Assembly (NCBI GenBank): GCA_963969345.1
Contig: OZ017767.1
Location: 8,212,739 to 8,276,738 of the forward strand
Reading direction: 5' to 3'
Origin: Turbatrix aceti
Lineage: Eukaryota > Nematoda > Chromadorea > Rhabditida > Panagrolaimidae
DNA: 64,000 nucleotides
The notes below the pieces were generated by a model. That model did not search any database and was not told where the DNA came from. It was given only the letters and a program-made list of their open reading frames with translations. Shown here piece after piece: positions 40,410-52,483 of this stretch (the stretch's first letter is position 1; each line of letters opens with the position of its first letter). The position numbers and the translations under genes were made by a program.

Positions 40410-42607
40410 GATTATTCAGTTTGTGGTGCAATTATTCGTGACATCATATTTGATATAAAGTTTCTTATGTTAGCGTATGAATAAAATGAAACCCTGCCCT
40501 TATTGCAGCATACTTTCTTATGCTATTGCGTCTCACGTGTTTGATGCCATTTGTCAGTCTTGGGCCGATTGCATAAATTTTTTGTGTTGCTTGATTAATG
40601 TATAATTATGCAGAATTTCTTTTCATGATAAACATATCTTGTTGCTTTTAAAATTTCCGACATTTTTCTCTGTGGCTGAAATAAGTTACCCTTTACTTCG
40701 CCGAAAATGGTAACAAATAAGGATATAGTATATCTAATTGTTACCAAGAATCAGAATTTAATTTAATTAAGCACAATTGAGATTTTTTGCAAAAAATGGC
40801 TTGATAATTTTTTTACGGTATTACTATCAAATTAGCATGCCAAGGATAAAACCAAGCACCGTTTCTTCACGCCCTAAAGAATCGACAAAGCTACAAAAGT
40901 GCGCGTTTTCCCAGTCATTCAATTTCCTTTCAAAAAAAGCCCGGAACTATGTAATGCCGAAGGAACTCATATCGGATTCCTTCTGCACGGTAAATACAAC
41001 AAGAATAATTCTCAAGATATTTTTAAATGGCAAAAAACCTTTTTTATGCCAAGTTCTATTAGGCTCCAAGAAAGCGAAAATAATACGTTTATTATTTTTT
41101 ATGGTTATTCTAAATATATGTTTTTTAGTTCTGAACTTTTGAATTTTTTTCGGCCTGAAAGAAGTTAACTTTAAACTTAAAAAGTTGTCAGTAACTTTTT
41201 ATAAATATAATTTAGAAACTTTACCAAGTGTTCTTGAAATCAGACCTTGGACACAGTTATAACTTATGCAACGCACAAGCGCTTAATTAGGTTCGTTTCA
41301 CATAAAATAAAAGTAAGTAAACCTACAAATCGCATTACCGCAGCGCAGCAAGAGGCTGACTACAACATTAGCTAGGAGAAGCAGCGTGGGAGTCTAGCAT
41401 ACAGATTCGAATACACTGGCGTTCAAATGTTTTTTTGAAGTGCTTCAGTAATCAACGAATATCTCTCTGGCATGTCAATTTAAGTAATTTGTGTTTGTGT
41501 TTTCAATAATACTAGGATGTTAGGTCTGACAATCATCATTTAGATCCTAACTCAAAACTTTGCAGGCCGTAACTAATGTGCGTTTCTATGATTAATGTGC
41601 TTTGATATCATTTTAACTATCAGAGCGGACGTACTCTGAAGTCTTAAATGGGATTGACTTGTAATCTCATAACACTGAAACATCATGTTACCTTGAGGCA
41701 TAAAACAGAGCCCCCGCCAGTCTGTTAAAATTTACCAGTGACGAATTGCCGTGTTTATCTGTCGGCTAGACTTTGTAAATTATGGATTTGTTTTTTTTGT
41801 CGCGGATGTTTTTTCGGTAGAACAATGCACATCATTACTTCTTTTGACCTGTTTGAACCTCTTTCTTACCGCATTTGAATCTACAAATCAAAACCAGAAT
41901 CTTATCAATGAACTTGTGAATAAAGGATTTATTGGTGTGATTCCAAACAACCCGAGTCAGACAAGGCAGTCTAGGAGTCCGTTAAATGACTCCGTTACAG
42001 TATTTTATGACCTACTTGTAAGTGTAAGAGTTTTTCAGCCCCCGTAACGTGCCAACTGCATCGGGACCGTCGACCAAGGCGGAAAACGAAAAGAACAACC
42101 CCCAGCGAGCTTGTGCGATTTCCGTGATGCCGCCTGTTGAGATCCCAGAGGGCGTGTGAGTTTCTTTTTATTCTGCAAAAGATCCGTGGTTTGTGCCGTA
42201 TCTCCATGGTCTGACAATAGTGGTAAATAACATTGCTACAAATATTGACCAATGATGAACGAAACGGAAGGGTAGGTCAAACCTTTTGTAGAATTTCAAG
42301 TTTAATTCGGATTACTTCGCTCTTTTGAATTTCCTAGCAGTCATGTTTACATGCTTTCCCATATCCATATCAGTCCGAGTTATGTGTTCCGATGGTGACG
42401 TAACAAGCGCATGCCCTGGTTGTTGCTCTTTTTGCAATAATGCGGAAATCTATCACATACAAAGTAACACGGGAACAAAATACTAAAAACAAAATTGTGG
42501 GAAAAGGGCATAATAGGGTTATATAAGCAGACTGTAAAAAAACATATATAACTACCCCGGGTTGGTTAATCTATCGTACTGGAAAATAACTACCCAGAGT
42601 TTATATT
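40410..42607. other. Intergenic between receptor copies B and C
   Basis: The part from about 41290 repeats the 5' flank of copy B. It also contains a possible orphan exon (41821-42017, discussed in the findings) and open frames near 40777-41168 that I could not tie to any family. Confidence 0.45.
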
Positions 42608-44262
42608 ATGTCTGATTCCAGAATCCCGATGGGGATGTCGCCCCAATACTATCTCGGCGTCGACATCTTCATTCTGACGATTCAGCTTTTGTCGTTATTT
42701 GGAAACGGTTTCATCGTTTGGCTTTTCATGAGGTTTGTTTTGTTTTTTTTGCAAACAATGTGATAATTTTTGAAGTGTTTTAGAAACTCACAACTTTACA
42801 ATAACCAAGCACTGAGATTAATCCTGCTTCTTTGTGTGACGGATTTTGCTTTTGCCTTGACAGGTGAGAATTTTTAAAAAAAATAAAACAATTTGCTTTG
42901 AAAATATCGCTTGAAAAATTTTATAGGACTTTTTTTAAATTTTTTTTTGGAAAATATTTGAAGATAGTATGTTTTCAAGTTTAGTCACTCTAGATCGATA
43001 TCAATGATTTCCTTCGATATCAAGAAGTATATTTGCTGATTGCATCATGCTTACGGAGCATGACATAAGTAATTTGATTACTCATAACCAAAACCAAAAA
43101 TAGTGCATTTGAGTGTGCTGTGCTCCAAAAAAGCGTCATGTAGCCCCAAATAAAATTATTGAAGTTCAAACACCATATTTGATCCAAACCTAAGGTTTTA
43201 GTCGTAACTAAAATTCGTTTAGCGCAAAGCCTACGACATCTGTTTACTAAAACAAGTCAGGTGCCACCTGATTCCATATAAAGCCAAAACAGCAAAACTA
43301 ATAGCCTACGAAAATAAATGCAAAATTGGTGAAGGCGTTAGCTAATTTTATAATCTTGCAGCACTGCCCTATATAATTTATTACCTTGTTCTCTGGAATC
43401 CGTATCTATTTGACTACTCGCCAATGATCATGGTCACGTCAAGTATACCGTTGGTTGTGCAGTTTAAAATTAATTTGATCATAACAATTGCCATTGCCGT
43501 CGACAGACTACAGGTAAAGCGCCGTCACCTTTTTGCCGAACTTTGGTCATCAAGGTGTGTTTCAGGCAATGAAGGCCATGGTGTACTACCGAAAGAAAAA
43601 TCACATGTTCCACGTCTGGATGACACTACTCATCGGCGTGGCACTGGGCGCCATAGATGTCGTGTTGGAATACATGACCACAATTTTTGATGTGCACCGG
43701 TACAACTGTGCGGCTATCGGCTGCTTTCAGGAGTTCAACTTCAGGGCGTATTGGGGGATCAGTAACATGGTAAGATTCTTTGCAACATCTAAAACAACAG
43801 CTTACAAATTCTTTTCAGTCGTTGAACGTGGTAGCACTGATACTGACCCTCTGGGTGGCGGTTGAACTTAACGGCTTCCAAACGTCCATGCAAGGCCGGG
43901 AACTCAATCAGCTCAAACAAGCGAATCGCCTCTCGGCAGGCATCCTGATCATCTCCATGATCTTCCTCCTCGTGCCATCCACCTTCGTCGGCATCATCGA
44001 ACTTTTCCACCTGGACATCTTCAGAAAGTTCGGTCCTTTCTATATCGTCGGTCTCCTCCTCGCTGGCGCGTCCAACAGTGTCATATACATAACGCAACAC
44101 GTGGAAATACGCCATGCTGTCAAGAGACTGTTCAAAAGTCAAGTCGACAGCACATCTCAAGTGACTGGCTTGAATTCATCTTATATCCGCAGGGCAACTA
44201 TATCGAAGGCACCGACTACTAGAACAACTAGGATTACTACTATTTCCAATCGCTGCGGGTAA
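42608..44262 (+). CDS. Nematode chemoreceptor-like 7TM receptor, copy C
   Basis: Five exons join in frame (42608-42732, 42784-42863, 43362-43513, 43566-43769, 43819-44262) to give 334 residues. Motifs are as in copy B: GNGFIVWLFM in helix 1, DRLQ, HRYNCAAIGCFQ, and GASNSVIYITQHVEIRHA. The N-terminus is a few residues longer (MSDSRIPMGMSPQYY), and the tail after residue about 290 is unrelated to that of copy B (ends SNRCG). Exons 3-5 are far closer to copy B than exons 1-2, suggesting gene conversion after duplication. The same uncertainty about receptor family and ligand applies. Confidence 0.87.
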
Positions 44263-45340
44263 CTTATATATGTAACATAATTGAACCAAAGGTTCATACG
44301 AGTTCATAACTTCAGTTTGTGCTGCAATTGTGCTAGTAATAATAAAATGCAATGATGTACATTTTTTTGGCGTTGCATTTGACACGTTTTTTGTCATCAT
44401 AACTATTTACAAATTTTTAAAACAAGAAAAAAACTGTTTTTCATGTTTTTTTTTTGTTTTTAAATTTTTGAAGAGCACAACATAAACTACAAAATCTACG
44501 TGTTGTTGTTGTTATGCCAGAAACTGCCAAAGCCACAATCAGGGGGTTCCTGCGACGAAAAATGCACGCGAAAGGAGCAGCAAAAAAACCAACCCAGGCA
44601 ACACAAACAACACAACTTGGTTAGCAGCAGCCGGCTTTTTTCCCGTCATGATTAGTGCCCCCGAAAACGCACGTTTTCCACACCCTTAGGTCAAACTCCA
44701 CCAGACAAAGACAAGGAGAGCGTCGTCTGTAGTAGCAGTATCCCGATCACACCACCTCGGTTGTCCGTTGCTCGTTGGCTGTTTGCAGCGTTTGAACCGA
44801 ACCCGTTATCGGAATAGGACTGACTGCACCCGTCCCGTTGTCGTCAGTCTCTCCCGCCTCGACGTGTCTTGATTCCATTCTTCCCCCGTGGTCGCTTATC
44901 ACTTTTGTGCGTTGGTTGACGCATTCCGAGTTATGTAGAAAGGCATGCTCTTTGGACGCCCCCAACGGCAGCGAGCAGCATTTGTTTTTGCAGTGGCCAG
45001 CGGCAACAAAAACATGATGATGTTGCCCGGCAACCCAACTTGCATAGCTTTTTTTGAAAGGAAAAACAGTTTGTTTGTTTTTTTGGCGATGACGAAGTCT
45101 GACTAAATAGACGATTTTTTCTTTTGTCTCGTGTTTCAATTTGACCGTGCGAAATGAATGCGTGTATTGTTTTTGCAACGGAAAATAAAAAAGCTGTGAG
45201 TGAGTCACAATGTTTTTTTGTTCTGTTCGAGCGGTGTCTGACGGGAATAAGCACGTTTTGATGTTGATTTGATTTTTATAATTTGCCAGTGAATTTTTTT
45301 TTCAGTAGCTCGATTTTACCTGAGCTTTGGTGTCTGTCAC
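44263..45340. other. Intergenic upstream of the MBOAT gene
   Basis: About 1.1 kb. It includes the 3' flank of receptor C (AATAAA near 44341) and a less AT-rich stretch (44500-45000) with no supported gene. Confidence 0.4.
45290..45305 (+). other. Probable trans-splice (or 5' UTR) acceptor of the MBOAT gene
   Basis: AATTTTTTTTTCAG ends at 45305, 36 bases before the ATG at 45341, and no upstream coding exon is visible. This fits a spliced-leader acceptor. Confidence 0.5.
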
Positions 45341-47376
45341 ATGCCCGGCGCTCATACTTTTTACGATGGTGCCCGCATTTTTGAACCCATAGCCGATGTT
45401 TTCGGCGTTGAATGCGATAAGGTGAGTCCAGCTGATCGTGACGTAAATAATTTATAAAAATCATCAGCCTTGTTTTTATGCTAAAAAATTTTGAAATCCA
45501 ACAAAAAATGTTTATAATCCCTCAGGTGAATTCAGGTAAACCTGGTATTCTGCCAAGTACTGGGCATCGTATCCGCCATCGTATACTACAAGTACTTTCC
45601 GTCAAATGCAACGTCAAGGACAGCCCGTCTCGCCTATCCCCTGGCAGTCGGCATCTTCCAGTGCTTCTTTTGCTACGGCCAGGCAATCAAACACCTCGTA
45701 ATTGTAATTTCCGTATGCTATGTCATCATGAAGCTTGCTCCTTCTCGTCATGTTCATCGGTGAGTGTTCTAACAACAAAGAATTTGTCAGAGAAGGTCTT
45801 GCTAATTTTTCCTGATTTTTTGATCGACGTTCTCTGAAAAAATCTGAGAAAAATATAAAAGAAACCATGTTTTTTTTTAATATTTTTCTTGTATTTTCTA
45901 GCCAAAATTTGCCTCAATCGATGACCTGTTTTACTAAATATTTACAACGAGCCAAAAATCGTTCTTTATGAGAAAATGCTGGCATACAAAACGCATGAAC
46001 CCAATTTCAGGCTAGTATTCCTCTACTCAATGGGCCACCTGATGTTCATCCATTGGTTCCGGTTCTACGTCATCACAGCCTATTACATCGACGTGACAGG
46101 CTCGATGATGATCATGGTACAGAAGGTTACGACACTTGCCTTCTCACTCCACGACGGCACCGTCAAGAAACCCGAAGAACTCAACGAAATCCAAAAGCGA
46201 GAGGCGATCAAAGAATGCCCGCCGATACTCGACTACCTGAGCTACATGTTCCACTTCCAGACCATCCTAACAGGTCCGCTCTGCTTCTACACGGATTATC
46301 AACGATTCATCACCGGCGAGAACCTCAAAACTGACAACAAGTCATTGACGCCGCCTAACCCGATGCCATTCGCGCTGCAAAAGCTGGCGTTCAGCGGATT
46401 TTGCTTCGTGTTGCTCGTCTTCATCGCGCCTTCGTACCCGCCGGAGATCCTCATGGACAACGAACTCAGTGCCAGGCTGGGTGTTATCTTGTATCCTTTG
46501 CTCTTCTTCTTCGTCATCGTGCTACAAAGAGTTCAGTACTACTACGCGTGGGTTATCGCTGATGCCACGTGTAATCTTAGTGGACTCGGATTCGCGGGCT
46601 ACGACGAGAATGGCAACGAGAAGTGGAACCTGGTCAGCAATGTTAATCCCTACGGTGTTGAGGTTGGTTTGGGAGTCACGGAACTTTTTTGGGGTATCCG
46701 AGATATAACTTGTCTCGGATATGCCTAAAAATGTTCCGTAAGGAAATACCGAGGTGACGATCAGTCCTAAACCCAAAATTCCAACTTTCAGATGGCTCTG
46801 TCCTTCAAGGAAACCCTCGACAACTGGAACTGCACAACAGGCTACTGGCTACGACGCGTGGCCTACGACCGGGTGCCTAAAAACATGCGTACCGTCAGCA
46901 CTTACCTGTTATCCGCTCTGTGGCACGGTGTATTCCCGGGCTACTACCTAACCTTCCTCACCGGAGCACTCGTCACCGTATCCGCGAGAACAGCTCGACG
47001 CTGTCTGCGATGGCGCTTCCAGGACTCAGATGCCTCACGTCGTGGCTACGATATTGCCACATCCTTCGCTACCAAAGTTGCCTTACAATACACCACCTTC
47101 CCATTCGTTACGATGAATCTCAATCCTGGACTTCAGCTTTACAAGGAAACCTACTTTTTCATGCACATCATCTGCATCCTGGCTATTACGGTACTACCGG
47201 TCATCCTTCCACCCCAAAAGACATCCAAGCCTGCTGCTGCTGCTGCTGATGGCGATGCAAAGAAAAATGGCATCCCCAGAAGCACGGATTCCAGCACAGA
47301 GGAACTGATCGCTGAGACAGTCTACGGTGAGCAGCCTACGAGTGTGGACGCCGGCAAAGAAATCAAAGTCGAGTAA
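45341..47376 (+). CDS. mboa-6: Lysophospholipid acyltransferase, MBOAT1/2 type
   Basis: A multi-pass ER membrane enzyme that transfers an acyl group from acyl-CoA to a lysophospholipid. Four exons (45341-45421, 45536-45759, 46011-46662, 46792-47376) join in frame to give 513 residues; human MBOAT2 has 520. Family landmarks run in order: VNLVFCQVLG, FIHWFRFYVITAYYIDVTGSM, TTLAFSLHDG, LDYLSYMFHF, LTGPLCFYTDY, YYYAWVIADATCNLSGLGF followed by GYDENG, and the catalytic part with DNWN (329-332) and ALWHGVFPGYYLTF (His364). The C-terminal tail is polar and Ala-rich and not conserved. The GYDENG and DNWN context points to MBOAT1/2 rather than LPCAT3. The symbol follows the C. elegans MBOAT1/2-like gene as I recall it and is less certain than the family. 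Confidence 0.92.
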
Positions 47377-48179
47377 ACCCGTCAATCACAGTACAATCCA
47401 GTTGCATACGGGTTGTTTCAATTACCAAATGCACACAACAACCAACCACCGATGATGAATCGTTATCGATGATCCAACAATTCTTCCTCAAATATTACAA
47501 ATTCTGAAGTCACTTGTCACTTTGAAAAAAAAAGATTATAGTCACACAAAAATTATATACTCATTTTATATATTTAGTGTACCAGATTTGTATTGCCTAC
47601 TCATACCGATGATATCCTACGCGATAAATTTGTTATTCGGATCTTGATTCAAAAAAATACGACTTGTTTTGCAACAAAAAAACGGTTTTTTTTGCTCTTG
47701 TTTGGGGCGAGATTTCAACACGATCGTTGTTATCAACGAACAGCTGCCTTTCTTTTCGTTTTCTATTTATCTAAAAATTGAGACGGGAGCATAAAAATTG
47801 AGACAAGGCCTGAACATTAAAAAAAAATATAAACAGAAGAACTTCTCACCAGCAAAATATTTATAAATGTTATAAAGCTTTTTTTCATTTCGGCTCTTAA
47901 TTATGCATGCATTGTGTTTATTCATCGCAGGTACTCAATTCTCTATGATGTTGAATTAAACGAGGCAAACAACATAAAACAGATAGAGCAATAAACTCAC
48001 CACTGTCCCCATTATGACTAATTTTGTATTTGTGAAATGTTTCGCATTTTATGTCAGTCAATGCACAAGGGTGGTGAATTGTTCCATCACATTTAAAAAA
48101 ATGAGAAAACAAGCAGTGTAAGAAAATCAAAAAAAAACCGTATTTCCTTTTTCCCAGTCTGCTAGGAAACTCTATAGAC
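47377..48179. other. Intergenic between MBOAT and fucosyltransferase genes
   Basis: About 800 AT-rich bases. A minus-strand open frame at 47918-48190 has a hydrophobic start and several Cys, but it lacks a supported start or partner exon. Confidence 0.4.
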
Positions 48180-49670
48180 ATGCGGCCCAATATACCAGGC
48201 TTCTTGAAAGGTATGTATACTTTTCATTAAATTTGTTAATTAACTTATAACCTTAAGATTTAGCCTACATTCTCGCCTGCTCGGTCTTTATAATTTACGT
48301 GTATTATATTTACCAGCAACCATGCTTCCCAGAATTTCAAAGGAACAACAGAAATTCAAAAGCCGACATGCAGGTAGCGCTCATGGACAATGGCAACCGA
48401 AGAGCTGAAATTCTGAAGGGCGCACAATTATTGAGCCAAATTCAGCCTGTAATTTTAGCGTGGAATGAATTCAATCACATGCCGATTTTTAAAAAATTTC
48501 ACCTGAACTTGTGGGGAAAATGCGAAAAAAGTTGCACGTACACCGATGATAAGAGGTAATTCTTCATGCTTACGATAACATTTCAATTCATGCTTACGAT
48601 AACACTACGTTTCAGTCTAAAAGACCATGCAGCCGTGGCAATTTTCCACGTCGGAAACTACAATCGTACCGTGGCACCCTTAATCGTGAGAGAATTTATC
48701 AATTCCAGTGCACTCCGAGTCTTCTTCAACATCGAACCTCCACCAAACAGACCAAACTATCGAGACTATCCTGACAACTTTTTTGACCTCACCGCGACTT
48801 ATCGTCCTGATTCCTCGTTCTATTCTCCCCATGGAAAGTTCGTACCTATTGGATTTTCGCAATGGTTTTACGCATACACAAAACAAGAAGTAAACAATGC
48901 GATTGCGAAAAAGAAATATGCTGCCCTAATATTTGTATCCCACTGTGCTACGTTTTCTGGCAGAGAAGACATGGTAGCTGTGCTGAGCGAAAAAATTAAT
49001 GTCACACAGTATGGTGACTGTAACCAACAACTTTGCAAACGTGGCGAGTGCGAAAGCATAGAAATTGGTAGGTCTAAGAAAAAAATTAAGCTAATAAGAG
49101 ACTTTTTTGTGTAAGAGTCCAAACAATGATTAAAAGTACAGCTTTGTGTGTACCATACGTACGATGTCTATTTTAGAAACATCAACTCCCCTTTTAGAAA
49201 CGCACCACTTTTACCTGGCATTCGAGAATTCTGTCTGTGATAACTATGTTACCGAAAAATTCTGGCGATTGCAAGAACTCATCGTGCCAATTGTTCTGGA
49301 TCGATCTGTTTTCAAAAGCAAAGATCTATCCTTGCTGCATCCCTATTTCATCGCAGTCTCTGACTTCCCGACCATCGATGACCTCGTCTCGTACCTCAAC
49401 TACCTCATGTCGAATCACACAGCCTACGCAGAATACTTTAAATGGACTACCAAATACTCATACAGGAAGTACGGCCGTTTTAAGGATACAAACGTTCCAT
49501 GTGATCTATGCAAGATAGCATGGGACGTTCGTGAAAAACAGCAGCTGCCAGAGAATTTGTTGTTGAAGAAGCCTCTCAAAGAATGGTGGGAAGATGATGC
49601 GCACTGTAAAGACAGATATGCCGTTAAATATCTATTGTCTAATATAACGCGCAATGGTGTACCGTTTTAA
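48180..49670 (+). CDS. Alpha-1,3-fucosyltransferase (GT10), type II Golgi membrane protein
   Basis: Transfers fucose from GDP-fucose to N-acetylglucosamine-containing glycans in the Golgi. Four exons (48180-48210, 48258-48555, 48616-49067, 49177-49670) join in frame to give 424 residues. A ten-residue cytosolic end is followed by a single membrane anchor (about 11-29, LAYILACSVFIIYVYYIY). The GT10 catalytic part is clear: VFFNIEPPPNRP..., FVSHCATFSGREDMVAVL, YGDC, and the GDP-fucose motif FYLAFENSVCDNYVTEKFWR. A conserved C-terminal Cys cluster (PCDLCKIAW) follows. Nematodes carry several fut genes; which one this matches cannot be settled here, so no symbol is given. All catalytic motifs look intact. 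Confidence 0.92.
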
Positions 49671-50595
49671 ATTCATAGAAAAAAAATTAAATATTGAAAA
49701 ATAAATACAAACATGAACAAAACAATGAAAAGCGGAAATTCATCGCTAAAAAGTTTATCGCTTCCAAGCGATTATATAAAAAATATCAAAGCATAGTATG
49801 AAAATTTTAGGAAATTAATATATGGAAAGTTTTTAGGCCAAGATTTTTCAATTGTACTTTTTTACTTTTTTACTCAGGTGGTGTACTATTTAGGAAATCG
49901 GTTCAAAAGCTTTCCAGTTGACTACAACAAGTTCAAACTCAGTTTGTTGCAAAAAAAGCTGAAAAATGATAGTAAAAATGATGAATTTTAAGAAACAGTC
50001 GCTAAAAATTGGACATTTTTCATAAAAACCACTAATTTTCATTGAATTTCACTTACCAATTTCAATATTTGACAATTTAACAAAAAATTAAACTACAAAC
50101 TTTGTTAGAATCAAAAAATAGCTCGAAATGACACAAAAAAACGAGCGCAATTCAAAACAATCAAATTCCCATCAGGATCCTGGGCAACGTGCGCCAATGC
50201 TGGTCTCGGCGCGAAAAAAGCACGCGCTAAAAAGAGCGCAGCAATTTTATTACTCGTGCTTCCGTTGAATGACGCGTCGTCGTCGTTGTCTTGTTGTGCA
50301 GTGCTAATAAATACCACCACTGGCTGTGGATGATCAGCTGACCTTGAATCATATTGTCTTCTCTCTCATTTTTTTTGTATTTTCTTTTCTCCATTTGTTT
50401 TGGTGATCAGGAGACGCATATCTTTTTTTCTCTCTCTCTCTTTTTCTTCCTTTGATTCACCGGAGTGAAAAAGAAATAACTTATTTATTTCAACGCTTTA
50501 TTTCTTCGAGGATCATTTTACCTGATTTGTTGTTGTTATTTTATTTTTTTTTTGGTGGTCAGGCCAGCGTCGTTGTTGCTGTGACACTGGCTGTA
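49671..50595. other. Intergenic between fucosyltransferase and LAMTOR1 genes
   Basis: Holds the fucosyltransferase 3' flank (AATAAA near 49700) and the LAMTOR1 5' flank. TTTTTTTGGTGGTCAG ending near 50562 is a plausible trans-splice acceptor 33 bases before the LAMTOR1 start. No other gene is supported. Confidence 0.45.
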
Positions 50596-51942
50596 ATGTC
50601 GCTTGTACGAACGCTCTGCTGCTGCGCTGGACAGGAGCTCAGCGATGACGAGCGTCTCATCGATGAGGATCCGATCAACGATGAATATCTTCCTTACGGC
50701 AGGTTTGTGTTTTTTCTATTTAGATACTTTTTTAACAGAAAAAATTGATTTTGTCTTATTTTTATATATTTTATCCATCTTTTTCACCTTTTTTTCGACC
50801 AAAATTCGAGTTTGCCTATTTTTTAGACACGCGACCGCATCGATGGGTCAGAATCCAGCGACCAGCAGCGTTGAATCGCCGGCGGATATTTCGCGTTCCA
50901 AAACGAGGGATCAGGTCGAGCAAGAACTTCTCAAGAACATCCTTGAACGCACTCGTGAGGTTTGTTTTTTTACTATTTTTGGGGTAAAATTTTTGTTTAT
51001 CTTTACTTTCTTATTTTTACAATTTTCAAATTTGCGAGCCTAAAATGTGCACTTTTACACTTTTTTCCACAATTTTACCATAAAAAGTTTTTTTCTTTTC
51101 AAATTTTAAAAATGAGTAAAATTTTCTATGTTTCATATTTTTTTGTCAATTCAGCACGTTTTCGTCGGTTTTTTGAGTTCGTGCGTTATTTTCTGTCTAA
51201 TTTTATTTTTAAACCTAAAATTTCCATTTTGGACACAAATTTGTGCACTTTGACCCTAAAAAAAGTGATTTTTTGCCAAATTTCTGAAATTCTTATTTTT
51301 CTGTCAACTTTTTTTTACATTTTACGGCGCCTTTGTCGTGCTATCGTTTCCGTGAGTTATCACAAGTTTTTATAAGCTGACGAGCTTGTACTTAACATTT
51401 TTCACCTGATAACTACTGCTTCCTGTGTCCGTGATCTTCTTTTCCGATAACTCCGGGTGTCTAGCGATGGGGGGTCATGCTTTATCATGCTTGTAGTTGT
51501 GTTTTGTGCGTCTATACCGTAATTTTTATGATTTTAATGATCTTTGCTTCTTTTTGGGGGTTTTATGGATGATTTTATGACAATTGGGGGGATTCGATGT
51601 TTTTGGTCATTTTTTAGTGTCAGTGACGTTTTTTTGTAGAACATCATGAACGTATCCCAGTTCGATGACGAAGTCGACACCGGCAGACACCAGAGAAGCG
51701 CTCGGTATTCTCAGGCGATCCGAATTCACGAAGCTGCGAATGAGACAGTCGCATTGTCGACACTTTTGACGCCGATTGGAGCAACCGGACTACCGTATGT
51801 TTTGTCGACTGCCGAAACCGATGCCGTCGATTTGGAAGTGCTGAAGACGTGGACCAAGGCTTGTTCGGCGGCTATCAAGGCTGGAATATCCATCGAGCCA
51901 AGAGATGACCTGGTTATGTGCCTTAACATTGACTGCGACTGA
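50596..51942 (+). CDS. LAMTOR1 (p18), Ragulator scaffold
   Basis: The lysosomal anchor and scaffold of the Ragulator complex, which recruits Rag GTPases and mTORC1. Three exons (50596-50702, 50827-50959, 51640-51942) join in frame to give 180 residues; human LAMTOR1 has 161. The pattern is typical: an N-terminal cysteine cluster (residues 8-10), an acidic segment (DDERLIDED), a polar linker, then helices starting DQVEQELLKNILERTRENIM and ending with the RHQRSARYSQ helix and a short C-terminal helix. Unlike human p18 (Met-Gly-Cys-Cys) there is no glycine at position 2, so N-myristoylation is not expected and membrane binding would rest on the cysteines. It is probably the first gene of an operon with mRpS23. 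Confidence 0.83.
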
Positions 51943-52483
51943 AAAAAGCGGTTACCTGTCATCCTCGGTTCTCACCTCACCTATTTTGCCTTCTCCTGCA
52001 CGCAGCCCATCATCCACTCATCAAATATTTAGCCTCAAAAATTCGACGGAATATACGGGTACGTCTGTTGACTTCATAATCACGCTTCAAAAAAAATTTG
52101 GATCGAAAAAAATAATTCAATCCTCATCCTCATCCTTGCCGCCACAAATCACCTCAACTTCATCAAACATAATGAAATAGTAAGAAATCAATCAAAATCA
52201 AAAATGCTTGCTCACAACCATTAACTTTGCTCCATTTTAGCTTATCTCATTTCCTAAACTAAAATAACGAAGACACAAAAAAAGTGTCTGTATTTTTTGT
52301 AATCTGTAATATAATTTTTTTGCATACCTGTGTACTTATTTTTTATTAATTAAAAATAAAATGATTTTAACGTTGTTGTCGGTGAAAAAAAAACAAACAA
52401 AAATTCACGGGTTTTTACCCCGAAAAAATGGTTTACCTGAACGTCTTGCAACGAATTTTTGTTACGGTAGTGTTTTTTGTCAG
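51943..52483 (+). promoter_or_regulatory. Intercistronic region of a probable LAMTOR1-mRpS23 operon
   Basis: After the LAMTOR1 stop comes a 3' UTR with AATAAA at 52355-52360. About 120 bases later TTTTTTGTCAG ends at 52483, directly before the ATG of the next gene. A polyadenylation signal followed by an acceptor at about 100 bases is the classic layout for SL2-type trans-splicing in nematode operons. A T-rich or Ur-like motif was not identified. Confidence 0.65.

Noticed and set aside
40777..41168. Two overlapping plus-strand frames (121 and 89 codons)
   Set aside because: Neither resembles a family; they overlap in different frames and lie in AT-rich flank.
44747..45208. Minus-strand 153-codon frame with Cys and His residues upstream of MBOAT
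   Set aside because: Cys/His spacing fits no known zinc fold, composition is low-complexity in parts, and no start or acceptor signal supports it.
47918..48190. Minus-strand 90-codon frame with hydrophobic start and Cys residues, possible donor at 48000
   Set aside because: No partner exon downstream and no supported start; left as unassigned flank.
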